64,000 nucleotides of DNA from Parabacteroides sp. (GCA_017937385.1 JAGBDR010000025.1:1-64000); one strand, 5' to 3'; counted from the first letter of the stretch, positions 24,001 through 32,371 are shown. Notes: generated by a model from the letters alone, not told the origin. Numbers and translations: made by a program.

Positions 24001-26681
24001 CATTTCCGGTCGCTACTGTAGACTTCGTATAAGACGTGTGCATCCTTGTCGGATGTACCGAACACAAACTCGGCGTCTTCTCCCGGCTCACAGGTCGTGC
24101 GCTCCTCGATCAGCCAGGTGTGCATGAATACCGGCGGGCGTTTGTCCCGGCGGCTGTAGAGGATAAAGTCCTGGTTAGCGGAAACTTCTTTTCCGTTGGA
24201 GTCGGTCGCTTTCACTTCTAAGCGGTAACGTCCGGCCGGGAGGTTTCGGAACAGGGCGGGCGAGAGTTCATCACCCGTTATAAAAGTGCCGACGGTCATC
24301 AGTTTGTCTATCTTATACTGATCCATGCCGAACTGGTCCGGTTCCGTTTTCTCGTCTGACAGGGAGTAAATCGTGTAACTGCCTTCGGCGGATGCTTTCT
24401 GCCTGTTTACCGTATAAGCCGTTATTACCGCTTTCGCGGAGTCGTTTTCCATTTCCTCTCCGGGCATTTGGATATCCAACAGGATGCCGGTGTCGCCTAC
24501 GGAGAAGGTATATTGCGCTTCCTGTGTTTCCCCTTTGCTGTCGGTCAGGGTTGCCGTTACTTCATAACTCTGGTAGGCGGGGCGCATGCCGGTCGTTTCC
24601 GGCCGTTCGGGAACGAAGGAGAGGGAGAAGTTTCCCTTGCTGTCGACCTTTGCCGTTCCGTTGGCGACTTGCTCGTATGTATAATCGAATGGATTCGGCA
24701 TGTAGAAGCGTGCCCAGAACGGGCGGCGGGTGATGGTCCAGTTGACTTCGCCTGCCTGGAGGGCGATGCCGGAGAATGTCTGCGCTTCACCTGTAATCCT
24801 GACCGGTTTTCCGAACGTCACCTCTTCCTTGATCGGCAGGAAGTCCACCTTGAAGGTCGGACGTTTGTATTCTTCCACCCGTATATTCGTGCGGGCTCTT
24901 TCCGACACGAGGGTAAAGTTGCCGCTTAATGTCTGTGCCGGTATGGTAAATTCGCCGTTGAAGGAGCCGAACTTGTCGGTCGTGAGTTTTTGGGTTGCCA
25001 CTTCCTTGTAGTTGGCATCCCGCAAAGTGACTGTATAGGTTCTTCCTGCCACAACATGCGGATTGTCCGTGTTTTTTATGTAAGCGATCCCTTTGAAGAA
25101 GACGTTCTGTCCCGGACGGTAAATGCTGCGGTCTGTGAAAAGAGACAGTTCCACCTGTTCCTTTTCCGGGCGGAAGGAGCCGTAAGGATAGATGCTCGTG
25201 ATGATGGAAGCGGTGTCATCACGGAAGACCGGACGGATTTGTTCGATCTTCTTTTTGGCGGGAAGGACAGCTATGCCTAAATGGTCTGTCTTCACTTCTC
25301 CCTGGCGTTGAAGCGCTCCCTTCATCATATCGGTTTTGTAGTAGATCACGGTTGCGCCTTCGATGGGTTTGCCGCTTTCCAGATCGGTGACGAGTACTTC
25401 CGAGTTGTTCGTCTGGCTGCGGGTAAGGGCGGCCAGGCGGCTCACGCTGAAACGGTTGGAGACGGTCAGTTGCTTGCCCGGAACCGTGATGACGTATTCG
25501 TACAATCCTAATTTATCTATCGGAATGGAGAGTGTGGAATCGCCTTCGGTGTAGGTATCGGGCATATTCATCTTGAACGTCTGCTCTTTCACTAACTCGC
25601 CCAACATGTTCTTGTTGTTTTTATTATAGTTCCGCCAGGCTTCCTGCGGCTGACGGAGGCTTTTGTAGATGCGGACGGTCAGTTGCGGGGTGTTGGTGTA
25701 TCTAATCTGGAGTGTCAGGCTCTTTCCCGGATAGACGTTGTTCTGCGATTCGACGTTCAGGACGGGCATTTCCATTTGCCCTAATTGGTTTTTGAACGCG
25801 TTGACGCGGTCGTTTTTAGCGTACCGGGCGATGCTTCCCTTGCAAAGTGCGTAGATGGCGGCCTGGATGGAATCCTGGTGCGCTTTGTTGCCTTGATAGC
25901 GTTCGCGTTGGAGACGATGCATCTGTGCGATCTCTATTTCGATGGCAAACGGTTCGTTCCCGTATACCTGAAACAGGCTGTCTAATGCGTTTTTATAGTC
26001 TGCCGCGGTTGTCAGCCGGTTGTCGTATTTATATTGCCAGTAGTCCAATTCGTCTATCAGCAGGGCTTTCTTTTCCGGCTGGGTGCGGCGGAAGGCGATC
26101 AGGCCGTTATACCATTCTGCCGCTGGCTGTATCTCGATGGCGCGGAAAGTCAGGAAGTCGTACAGTGTCGGACGGAGTTCGGGGCTGTCTTTCCCTTTCT
26201 TCAGGATCAGGTTGTATTGGCTGACTGGTGTCTGTTGCAACAGGCGGGCAGGTTGGAGGGAGCGGGCCAATTCCTGTTTGATCTTATCCTGGAACAGGTT
26301 GGTGGTCCATTCCCGGATATCATCGGGCACGTAACCCGACAGTTCGGTCCGTTGTTGGATGTTCCAACTGTTCTGCCAATAATAGGTATGATACATCTCC
26401 GCGATCATGGAGTGGAGGATGGCGACGGATGCGGAATCGGGACAGGTACCGGCATACGCTTCCACTTCCTTGATCAGATCGGGAAATGTGTCGGCATCTT
26501 TTTCCAGTTGGCCTTTCATCCGGACGATCAACGACTGGATCAGTTGCGGAGTGTTTTTCGTTTGGATGGCTTCTATGATTGCCTTTCCGTCGTTGGATGC
26601 CCGATTGGCTTTCGCGTAGCATATCGTCAATACGATTCCGCACGCGATCAGGGCTAAAACAATAATTGCTCTTGTCTTCAT
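21033..26681 (-). CDS. Alpha-2-macroglobulin family protein without thioester
   Basis: 1882 residues from the chosen ATG (MKTRAIIVLALIACGIVLTI, a signal or anchor helix; LIAC is a possible lipobox but early). A helical N-terminal region is followed by macroglobulin domains (MG2 near ~530, FTDRSIYRPGQNVFFKGIAY), the alpha-2-macroglobulin domain (LRKNFAETAFFYPALVTDEA, ~1117-1136) and an alpha/alpha toroid. Where family members with a thioester have GCGEQ, this has PENDNAISWFASYY, so covalent trapping is unlikely. Just before the A2M domain, at the bait-region position, is GVADIIAEEE (1101-1110), shared with TonB. The longer frame (33 more codons) translates an intergenic repeat. Likely a periplasmic or surface protease-binding protein. 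Confidence 0.9.
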   Translation of the reverse strand: MKTRAIIVLALIACGIVLTICYAKANRASNDGKAIIEAIQTKNTPQLIQSLIVRMKGQLEKDADTFPDLIKEVEAYAGTCPDSASVAILHSMIAEMYHTYYWQNSWNIQQRTELSGYVPDDIREWTTNLFQDKIKQELARSLQPARLLQQTPVSQYNLILKKGKDSPELRPTLYDFLTFRAIEIQPAAEWYNGLIAFRRTQPEKKALLIDELDYWQYKYDNRLTTAADYKNALDSLFQVYGNEPFAIEIEIAQMHRLQRERYQGNKAHQDSIQAAIYALCKGSIARYAKNDRVNAFKNQLGQMEMPVLNVESQNNVYPGKSLTLQIRYTNTPQLTVRIYKSLRQPQEAWRNYNKNNKNMLGELVKEQTFKMNMPDTYTEGDSTLSIPIDKLGLYEYVITVPGKQLTVSNRFSVSRLAALTRSQTNNSEVLVTDLESGKPIEGATVIYYKTDMMKGALQRQGEVKTDHLGIAVLPAKKKIEQIRPVFRDDTASIITSIYPYGSFRPEKEQVELSLFTDRSIYRPGQNVFFKGIAYIKNTDNPHVVAGRTYTVTLRDANYKEVATQKLTTDKFGSFNGEFTIPAQTLSGNFTLVSERARTNIRVEEYKRPTFKVDFLPIKEEVTFGKPVRITGEAQTFSGIALQAGEVNWTITRRPFWARFYMPNPFDYTYEQVANGTAKVDSKGNFSLSFVPERPETTGMRPAYQSYEVTATLTDSKGETQEAQYTFSVGDTGILLDIQMPGEEMENDSAKAVITAYTVNRQKASAEGSYTIYSLSDEKTEPDQFGMDQYKIDKLMTVGTFITGDELSPALFRNLPAGRYRLEVKATDSNGKEVSANQDFILYSRRDKRPPVFMHTWLIEERTTCEPGEDAEFVFGTSDKDAHVLYEVYSSDRKCTERKYIRMSDENRTFRLPFKETDEDGFSVTFTFVKEGKMYVKQVPVYRRQPDRRLNILAETFRDHLLPGNKENWKFRITDVDSVAATAEVLASMYDTSLDKIMPFGWSFVPKRYINLYAPQFSEGTAFTSNSKYETGTNKNLLIPEYQYDRLNWQDVLSLGSRYGSNRIYASGVMMKSAAAPAVAEALSITEDSAVLEESAVRADQGVADIIAEEELPEPIKLRKNFAETAFFYPALVTDEAGDVSFSFTIPESNTTWKLQLLAQTEDLQYGYLSREIITHKPLMVTPNLPRFLRQGDEVTFTAQISNQSSGTLDGRARLELFDPDNDQPVVSLHQSQKPFTLGADSTTTVSWSFRVPASANGVIGCRIIAESDQGSDGEQHLIPVLPNEILVTESTPFYLFDKQEEVIRLKNGKGIRPFRTTLELTANPVWYAVQALPTLAQPENDNAISWFASYYSNTLASYIAAAHPRIQQAISQWKAQGGNASTLYANLEKNAELKNILLQETPWVLDADNETEQKQRLSLLFDLNRAVGQRETALRHLLDLQTPKGGWSWFKGLYPSREITLYILKGMSQLTELNAVEYNQQEKEMQIKALTFLDQEIQSDHEALFKIANWQRNDILPWEIEYLFVRSHYRDIPELGSAREAIRYYTDLAEKQWDKQSLYGKGEIAGLLWRNGKKEAAGKIIAWLRKTASTSSDKGMYWANNRRGSDSFASPLDTHCQLMALFQEISPDKQETDRLKQWLLSQKRTQHWESVPATVNAIYALLLTGSDWLDTHNTCTAQWGQQTYSTANGETATGYLKVTVAEDQTTASERNTLSIRKEGPAPAWGAVYTQYFQHINDIKKQKGVLNVEKKLFVETNDGTGPQLRPVTPEQPLRIGDKVIVRLVVHTDREMDYVCLKDLRAGCFEPANPLSGSVYRDGVRYYQSPTDVSENFFFERLPQGTFVLEYSVYVSRTGEYAGGISTIQCLYAPEFVSHTEGNRVRAE

Positions 26682-26689
26682 GTCTATTG

Positions 26690-26756
26690 GATTTATGATT
26701 GAAGATTTATGGTTTGTCATTGACGCATAAGTCATAAATCTCCAATTCCCGTTTCC
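26690..26756. repeat. Palindromic intergenic element, GATTTATG type
   Basis: GATTGAAGATTTATG on the left and CATAAATCTCCAATTC on the right are inverted with a few mismatches around an inner pair GTCATTGAC/GTCATAAA. Sits directly upstream of the alpha-2-macroglobulin start and is read as an artefactual N-terminus in the longer frame. A second hairpin type, different from AATTGTC. Confidence 0.6.
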
Positions 26757-26814
26757 TATATAGATACAAAGAAAGAGCAAAAAGTTGTAAAGTCGCCGTT
26801 AATTAGGCATAAAT

Positions 26815-27312
26815 TTACTTTTTACGGACGTATGTCAGGAATGTATAGGGATACGGGTTCTTTTTGTCGGCCGGAAATTCCTGGCGTTCCACCTCTTCCC
26901 ACAAATCCCAGTTGACAACCGGGAAGAACGCGTCCGCATCGGGGAAGTCGCCGTGTACACGGGTCAGATACATCTTGTCGGCAATACCTAATCCTTGTCT
27001 GTAAACTAAGGAACCGCCAATGATGAAGATGTCTTCTTCTTTTTCACAAATATCCAAAGCGTCGTGCATCGATTCGCAAGCGAAGCAATTGACGAAACCG
27101 GCTTCCGGCATAGTCGTCAGTACTACATTTTTGCGGTTGGGCAGTCCGCCTTTAGGTAAAGACTCGAAAGTTTTACGTCCCATTATTACGGCGTGGCCTG
27201 TTGTCAGGTCTTTAAAACGCTTCATGTCTGCCGGCATGTGCCAGAGCAGTCCCAGATTCTTCCCGATAGCATTGTTGTCGGAAATAGCTGCTACAATTGA
27301 AATAGTACTCAT
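26815..27312 (-). CDS. folA: Dihydrofolate reductase
   Basis: Reduces dihydrofolate to tetrahydrofolate with NADPH. 165 residues with ISIVAAISDNNAIGKNLGLL, WHMPADMKRFKDLTTGHAVI (substrate and cofactor contacts), GRKTFESLPKGGLPNRKNVV and the C-terminal IIGGSLVYRQGL motif; acidic active-site residue in the MPADMKRFK segment. It follows thyA by 42 bp on the same strand, a classic pair because thymidylate synthase makes the dihydrofolate this enzyme recycles. Confidence 0.96.
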   Translation of the reverse strand: MSTISIVAAISDNNAIGKNLGLLWHMPADMKRFKDLTTGHAVIMGRKTFESLPKGGLPNRKNVVLTTMPEAGFVNCFACESMHDALDICEKEEDIFIIGGSLVYRQGLGIADKMYLTRVHGDFPDADAFFPVVNWDLWEEVERQEFPADKKNPYPYTFLTYVRKK

Positions 27313-27354
27313 AAACTTATCGAATTTAATGAATCTTGCTGTCTTTATTTTTAT

Positions 27355-28149
27355 TTAGACGGCCACTTCACCCTTGATATGCGGGTGCGGGTCGTATCCT
27401 GTCAGAGTAAAGTCTTCGTACCGGAAACCGAATATATCTTTTACTTCCGGATTGATTTCCATCCGGGGTAGAGGACGCGGGTCACGTGTCAGTTGCAATT
27501 TCACCTGTTCGAGATGGTTCGTATAAATATGCGCATCTCCGAGCGTATGGACGAAATCTCCCGCTTTCAGTCCGGTTACCTGTGCCATCATTTGTAATAA
27601 CAAAGCATACGAGGCAATGTTGAAAGGCACACCTAAAAAAATATCGGCACTGCGCTGATACATTTGTAGGCTCAGGCGGCCGTCGGCAACATAAAATTGG
27701 AAAAAGGCATGGCAAGGCGGCAGGTTCATATTGTCCAAGTCTGCCACGTTCCAAGCGCTGACGATGATGCGGCGTGAATCTGGATTCTGTTTGATTGTTT
27801 TTACCGCTTCGCTGATCTGGTCGATGCTACCGCCTTTATAGTCCGGCCATGAACGCCATTGGAAACCGTAGATGTGGCCTAAGTTTCCGTCCGGATCAGC
27901 CCATTCATTCCAGATCCTTACGCCATGTTCCTGCAGGTATTTGGCGTTTGTGTCGCCTTGGAGGAACCAGAGTAATTCGTATATAATGGATTTCAAATGC
28001 AGTTTCTTGGTTGTGAGCAGAGGAAAACCGTCTTCAAGATTGAAACGCATCTGATGTCCGAATACGCTGTATGTACCGGTTCCTGTCCGATCTTCTTTCT
28101 TGACTCCTTCACGGAGAACACGATCGAGTAATTCTAAATATTGTTTCAT
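27355..28149 (-). CDS. thyA: Thymidylate synthase
   Basis: Converts dUMP and methylene-tetrahydrofolate to dTMP and dihydrofolate. 264 residues, the standard short ThyA. Catalytic Cys in [20 protein letters not shown], dUMP-binding [20 protein letters not shown], and [16 protein letters not shown] ending ([16 protein letters not shown]). Upstream is a promoter with both boxes (28169-28199). Heads a two-gene operon with folA. Confidence 0.97.
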   Translation of the reverse strand: MKQYLELLDRVLREGVKKEDRTGTGTYSVFGHQMRFNLEDGFPLLTTKKLHLKSIIYELLWFLQGDTNAKYLQEHGVRIWNEWADPDGNLGHIYGFQWRSWPDYKGGSIDQISEAVKTIKQNPDSRRIIVSAWNVADLDNMNLPPCHAFFQFYVADGRLSLQMYQRSADIFLGVPFNIASYALLLQMMAQVTGLKAGDFVHTLGDAHIYTNHLEQVKLQLTRDPRPLPRMEINPEVKDIFGFRYEDFTLTGYDPHPHIKGEVAV

Positions 28150-28168
28150 TTTTCTCTATTATGGCAGA

Positions 28169-28199
28169 CAAAAGTACGAAAGTGATTTGTATTAAACAA
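28169..28199 (-). promoter_or_regulatory. Promoter for thyA-folA
   Basis: Minus-strand TACTTTTG (28169-28176) with TTG (28197-28199) 20 bp upstream; 19 bp from the box to the thyA start. Confidence 0.6.
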
Positions 28200-28217
28200 C
28201 ATTATTCTACAGCATCG

Positions 28218-28247
28218 TTTGTTTTTGATAATAATGGTGTATATTTG
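28218..28247 (+). promoter_or_regulatory. Promoter for the aldose epimerase gene
   Basis: TTTG (28218-28221), 18 bp, TATATTTG (28240-28247): both Bacteroidota boxes at near-standard spacing, 39 bp before the ATG. Confidence 0.65.
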
Positions 28248-28286
28248 CCGTCTATCTAACAAACATTTAATTTATTTAGTATCAAA

Positions 28287-29423
28287 ATGAAGAGACTGTG
28301 TATGGCTGTCATGGCAATGTGCGTGTTGTTGTCATGTGCTGAGAAAAAGGAGGAGGCCACTCTTTCCGGACTGATGAAATCTGATTTCGTATCAGAGGTG
28401 CAGGGAAAACCGACTGCATTATATGTGTTGAAGAATCAGAAGGGCGCGGAAGCCTGTGTGACAAACTGGGGCGGACGCTTGGTGTCGGTCATGGTTCCTG
28501 ACAGGGACGGCAAAATGACGGATGTCGTTTTGGGATATGATAATATCCAACAGTATGTGGACAATCCGAACAATAACTACGGTGGGTTGATCGGCCGTTA
28601 CGGAAACCGTATCGCAAACGGCAAGTTCTCGTTGGACGACGTTGAATATCAGCTTCCGCAGAACAACAACGGGCATTGTTTGCACGGAGGTCCGGATGGC
28701 TATCATACGGTGGTGTGGGATGCCAAACAGGTAAATGACCAGAGCGTGGAACTGACCTATCTCTCCAAAGACGGTGAAGCCGGCTTCCCTGGAAACGTGA
28801 ACCTGAAAGTGACGTATACCTTGACGGACGACAATGCCGTCGATATCAAATATGAGGCTACGACAGACAAACCGACTGTCGTGAACCTGACGAACCATAG
28901 TTATTTCAACCTGTCCGGTGTTCCGGGTTCCCAGATCCTCGACCATACGTTGATGATCGCTGCCGATACGTATGTGCCGGTAGATGCGACCTTGATTCCG
29001 ACCGGTACGCTTGATCCGGTTGAAGGAACTCCGATGGATTTGCGTACGCCCGTTGCCATCGGTGCGCATATCGATGATCCGTTTGAACAGTTGACTTACG
29101 GAAAGGGATACGACCACAACTGGGTGTTGAATACGAACTGCGACATTAAAGCTTTGGCTGCAAAAGCTGTTTCTGCCAAAAGCGGTATCGGTCTTGAAGT
29201 CTATACCAATGAACCGGGTATCCAGTTTTATGCCGGTAATGCAATGGCAAAAGCGGGAGATACAGGTAAGTTAGGTGTGGTTTATCCGCATCGTGGTGCT
29301 TTGTGTCTGGAAACCCAACATTACCCCGATTCGCCTAACCAGCCGAACTTCCCAAGCGTAGTGCTCCGTCCGGGCGAAAAGTATTTCAGTGAGTGTATTT
29401 ATAAGTTTACGGTAGAAAAGTAA
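28287..29423 (+). CDS. galM: Aldose 1-epimerase (mutarotase), lipoprotein
   Basis: Interconverts alpha and beta anomers of aldoses such as galactose. 378 residues beginning with a lipoprotein signal (MKRLCMAVMAMCVLLSCAEK, lipidated Cys at 17), so it is exported, unlike E. coli GalM. Catalytic residues: His in NNNGHCLHGGPDGYH and NLTNHSYFNLSG, the Glu base in LETQHYPDSPNQPNFPS. A perfect 13-bp hairpin follows nine bases after the stop. An envelope location suits processing of sugars released by surface glycosidases such as the GH92 enzyme at 44581. Confidence 0.94.
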   Translation: MKRLCMAVMAMCVLLSCAEKKEEATLSGLMKSDFVSEVQGKPTALYVLKNQKGAEACVTNWGGRLVSVMVPDRDGKMTDVVLGYDNIQQYVDNPNNNYGGLIGRYGNRIANGKFSLDDVEYQLPQNNNGHCLHGGPDGYHTVVWDAKQVNDQSVELTYLSKDGEAGFPGNVNLKVTYTLTDDNAVDIKYEATTDKPTVVNLTNHSYFNLSGVPGSQILDHTLMIAADTYVPVDATLIPTGTLDPVEGTPMDLRTPVAIGAHIDDPFEQLTYGKGYDHNWVLNTNCDIKALAAKAVSAKSGIGLEVYTNEPGIQFYAGNAMAKAGDTGKLGVVYPHRGALCLETQHYPDSPNQPNFPSVVLRPGEKYFSECIYKFTVEK

Positions 29424-29431
29424 ATATTTTT

Positions 29432-29487
29432 CCATGCCCATGCAATCGGAAATGCATGGGCATGGAATGGAAAATACATGGGCATTC
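29432..29487. repeat. Hairpin and direct repeats built on ATGGGCAT
   Basis: CCATGCCCATGCA (29432-29444) and TGCATGGGCATGG (29453-29465) form a perfect 13-bp stem with an 8-nt loop; a further CATGGGCAT copy follows 22 bp later (29477). Related in core sequence to the arrays at 20943-21025 and 49564-49616. It lies just after galM, so it may stabilise or end that transcript; no T tract. Confidence 0.75.
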
Positions 29488-29494
29488 TCTGTTT

Positions 29495-29525
29495 TTTGTG
29501 TTTGGAAAGATTATGCTTACATTTG
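29495..29525 (+). promoter_or_regulatory. Promoter for the radical SAM / DUF4130 pair
   Basis: TTTG (29495-29498), 19 bp, TACATTTG (29518-29525): an exact fit to the Bacteroidota promoter. Transcription would begin near 29532, supporting the ATG at 29548 as start. Confidence 0.7.
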
Positions 29526-29547
29526 TCCGCTAATCCCAGCAATTATT

Positions 29548-30816
29548 ATGGACGGAAGAGTGCTCGAAAAACTGAAGATATTGGCTGAGTCGGCTAAGTA
29601 TGATGTCTCTTGCGCTTCCAGTGGCACGTCGAGAAAGAACAGGAACGGTGCGATCGGAAGTGCGGCGGGATGGGGTATTTGCCATAGTTTTGCCGAGGAC
29701 GGCCGTTGCATCTCTTTGCTGAAAATCATGCTGACCAATTATTGTATGTTCGATTGTGCCTATTGCATCAACCGCCGCAGCAATGATATTCCCCGTGCCA
29801 CCTTGACTGTGACAGAGCTGGTGGACCTCACGATCGAGTTCTACCGTCGTAATTATATCGAGGGGCTTTTCCTCAGTTCCGGTGTCGTGCGTAATGCCGA
29901 TTACACGATGGAACGCCTCGTCCGGGTGGTGAAAGACCTTCGGACCGTACATCGGTTTAACGGTTACATCCACTTGAAAAGTATTCCCGGTGCCAGCCAG
30001 GAATTGGTGAACGAAGCCGGACTCTATGCCGACCGTATGAGCGTGAACATTGAGATCCCGAATGAGAAAAGTCTTCAGTTGTTGGCTCCTGAAAAGGATT
30101 TCCAAAGTGTTTTTCAGCCGATGCGCTACATCCAGCAAGGCGTGTTGCAGAGTGCCGAAGAGCGGAAACGTTTCCGCCATGCTCCGCGTTTTGTGCCTGC
30201 CGGACAGAGTACACAGATGATTGTCGGGGCGACGCCTGATTCGGACAAGGACATCCTTCGCCTTTCGTCAGCCCTTTACCAGCGTCCGACAATGAAGCGG
30301 GTTTATTATTCCGGCTTTATCCCCGTCAACGCATACGACAACCGGTTGCCTGCCTTGAAGCAACCACCGTTGGTACGCGAGAATCGCCTGTACCAGGCAG
30401 ATTGGCTTCTGCGTTTTTACCAGTTCAAAGTAGATGAAATCGTAAACGATGCCTATCCAGATCTTGACCTGGAGGTCGATCCGAAGTTAGGCTGGGCGTT
30501 GCGCCATCCCGAACAGTTTCCGGTCGATATCAACAAGGCGGATTACGAGATGCTTCTGCGCGTACCCGGTATCGGGGTGAAGTCGGCGAAACTGATCGTC
30601 GTCTCCCGCCGCTATTCCCGCTTAGGGACGGAACAGTTGAAGAAGATCGGAGTCGTGATGAAGAAAGCTTGCTATTTCATCACCTGCCGCGAACTACCGG
30701 TCCGCACCATCAACGAAGTGTCGCCAGAGGCAGTCCGGCAAATTCTCACCCGGAAAGCAGGGCGGAAGAAAGTGGACGACCGCCAGCTTATCCTCCCATT
30801 CCAAGAAGAACCATGA
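29548..30816 (+). CDS. Putative DNA modification/repair radical SAM protein
   Basis: 422 residues. A radical SAM cluster motif CMFDCAYC (CxxxCxxC) lies at ~67-74 after a family N-terminus (LAESAKYDVSCASSGTSRKN). The TIM-barrel portion continues to ~300 and the C-terminus has a helix-hairpin-helix DNA-binding motif (FPVDINKADYEMLLRVPGIG, VKSAKLIVVSRRYSRLG). This matches the family known by profile TIGR03916, assigned to DNA metabolism from context; the reaction is unproven. A frame 114 bp longer begins inside the upstream hairpin repeat and is rejected. Its TGA overlaps the ATG of the next gene (ATGA), so the two are coupled. Confidence 0.88.
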   Translation: MDGRVLEKLKILAESAKYDVSCASSGTSRKNRNGAIGSAAGWGICHSFAEDGRCISLLKIMLTNYCMFDCAYCINRRSNDIPRATLTVTELVDLTIEFYRRNYIEGLFLSSGVVRNADYTMERLVRVVKDLRTVHRFNGYIHLKSIPGASQELVNEAGLYADRMSVNIEIPNEKSLQLLAPEKDFQSVFQPMRYIQQGVLQSAEERKRFRHAPRFVPAGQSTQMIVGATPDSDKDILRLSSALYQRPTMKRVYYSGFIPVNAYDNRLPALKQPPLVRENRLYQADWLLRFYQFKVDEIVNDAYPDLDLEVDPKLGWALRHPEQFPVDINKADYEMLLRVPGIGVKSAKLIVVSRRYSRLGTEQLKKIGVVMKKACYFITCRELPVRTINEVSPEAVRQILTRKAGRKKVDDRQLILPFQEEP

Positions 30817-31577
30817 CGATATTTGTGTATGACAAGACCTTTGAAGGGTTGCTGACCGCTGTCTTCGATGCTTATTCTCGTCGCAGTTTTCCCGATATGC
30901 TGTTGGCGGAAGGAGAACCTTTGCCTCTGTTTTACGATGAGGCGGTGACGATCTGCACGGACGATGCCAAGGTGGACCGTGTCTGGAAAGGATTGCAGAA
31001 GAAACTATCCGCGACGGCTCTGTCTGTGATCACCGTCACTTGGCTGTCCGAGCTGCCGCAAGTGGATATATTGCTTTTCCGCTATATCCGCAAGGCGATC
31101 GATACGCCGCGCACGATCGAGTTGAACTTCGGGGATCCTGATGTCCTTGAAGTTTCCAAAATCTGGAGGAAGGTGACGAACGAACGCTTGCGTGTCATCC
31201 AGTTTCTTCGTTTCCAGAAAGCGTCGGACGGAACCTTTTTTGCTGCCGTCAAGCCGATCTATAATGTCCTTCCGCTGACATTGCCGCATCTGAAAGACCG
31301 TTTTGCCGACCAGTGCTGGCTACTTTACGACCTGAAACGCGCGTACGGTTACTATTATGACTGCCGCGAAACGACCGAAGTCCGTTTTGAAGAGCAGGAA
31401 GCCCATTTGCTTTCCGGCCTGCTCAGTGAAGAGCTGATGGATGCCGACGAGAAACTTTTCCAACAGATGTGGAAGACCTATTTCCAGTCCATCGCTATAA
31501 AGGAACGTCTCAATCCCAAGCTCCACCGTCAGAATATGCCTGCTCGGTTCTGGAAGTATATGCCGGAGAAGCTGTAA
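30813..31577 (+). CDS. DUF4130 / TIGR03915-type putative DNA repair protein
   Basis: 254 residues, start MTIFVYDKTFEGLLTAVFDA, the family's hallmark N-terminus, and C-terminal LHRQNMPARFWKYMPE. Elsewhere this domain is found next to, and sometimes fused with, uracil-DNA glycosylase-like domains and next to the TIGR03916 radical SAM protein, so a joint role in DNA base repair or modification is inferred from context, not shown. Here it stands alone, overlapping its partner by 4 bp. The frame open further upstream lies inside the partner gene and is not used. Confidence 0.87.
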   Translation: MTIFVYDKTFEGLLTAVFDAYSRRSFPDMLLAEGEPLPLFYDEAVTICTDDAKVDRVWKGLQKKLSATALSVITVTWLSELPQVDILLFRYIRKAIDTPRTIELNFGDPDVLEVSKIWRKVTNERLRVIQFLRFQKASDGTFFAAVKPIYNVLPLTLPHLKDRFADQCWLLYDLKRAYGYYYDCRETTEVRFEEQEAHLLSGLLSEELMDADEKLFQQMWKTYFQSIAIKERLNPKLHRQNMPARFWKYMPEKL

Positions 31578-31648
31578 AATGAAGTTACAATCTCAGTTAT
31601 GCCCTTGTGGGGATATGGACGGAACGATTATCCGACGGGATGTATTTG

Positions 31649-32296
31649 TCAATCGTTGATCTCTACGCCTAACATCCGAATCAAATCCAGGGCTTGCAGG
31701 GAAGATACGGAAGAGCCTCGTAGTTCGCTATTGGCGAGGTTCGTAATGAGGATACCTGATATTTCCGAGTTGGACAGGTCAATGCCTTTCAGGGAGGTAC
31801 GGTATAACTCCGCTTCCGTCAGGTTACAGATGTCGAATGATACGTTCGTCAACAGGCAGTCTTCTATTCCGGCACCTTGTAAGTTGGAGCGGGTGAATTG
31901 TACATATCGCATTTTGCTCATCGAGAGATTCATGTATTCTCCCCTGCATGCTTCAAAAGTGATATGATTGAATATCCCTTCCGCCATATTGGTACCCACC
32001 AGTTTACAACCGATAAACGCTACCCGGTGAAAGCCGCAACCGGTAAGGTCCACGTTTGACAGGTCACAGTTTCTGAATACGACATCGCTGAATTGGGATT
32101 TCCGTATGCTGCATGTTCCGAAGCTGCAGTTGGCGAAAACGCAGGATTGTACAGAAAGATGCTGCGTTTTCACCTCTTCTATGTGCAGGTTTTTAAAAGC
32201 GTATTCGGTTAAGTCTTCGTCATTCTTTTCCAGCGCGGCTTGGATGTCTGTACTTTCATGGAGGGTGTTTGCCAAACGAGGAGATGTAATTTTCAT
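31649..32296 (-). CDS. Pentapeptide repeat protein, Qnr-like
   Basis: 215 residues, nearly all pentapeptide repeats of the form A(D/N)LXX: CVFANCSFGTCSIRKSQF, FRNCDLSNVDLTGCGFHRVA, NLSMSKMRYVQFTRSNLQGA and so on, predicting a right-handed four-sided beta-helix. Length and the C-terminus (SELRGSSVSSLQALDLIRML, then GVEIND) resemble the dimerisation end of Qnr/MfpA-type proteins that mimic DNA and protect gyrase. Function as a gyrase protector is inference; many pentapeptide proteins do other things. Convergent with the DUF4130 gene and followed, upstream, by tRNA-Pro. Confidence 0.85.
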   Translation of the reverse strand: MKITSPRLANTLHESTDIQAALEKNDEDLTEYAFKNLHIEEVKTQHLSVQSCVFANCSFGTCSIRKSQFSDVVFRNCDLSNVDLTGCGFHRVAFIGCKLVGTNMAEGIFNHITFEACRGEYMNLSMSKMRYVQFTRSNLQGAGIEDCLLTNVSFDICNLTEAELYRTSLKGIDLSNSEISGILITNLANSELRGSSVSSLQALDLIRMLGVEIND

Positions 32297-32371
32297 ATTG
32301 TGTATGTTTTTATCCGTATGAATAAAAAAGAAAAGAGGAAATATCTTTCGATATATCCTCTTTCTTTGTAG

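Noticed and set aside
26684..26780. 33-residue N-terminal extension of the alpha-2-macroglobulin
   Set aside because: It is translated from the GATTTATG palindromic element and precedes a normal signal or anchor sequence beginning MKTRAIIVLALIA.
28287..29423. Gene for galactose metabolism operon
   Set aside because: No galK, galT or transporter nearby; the epimerase has its own promoter and is followed by a hairpin, so it appears to stand alone.
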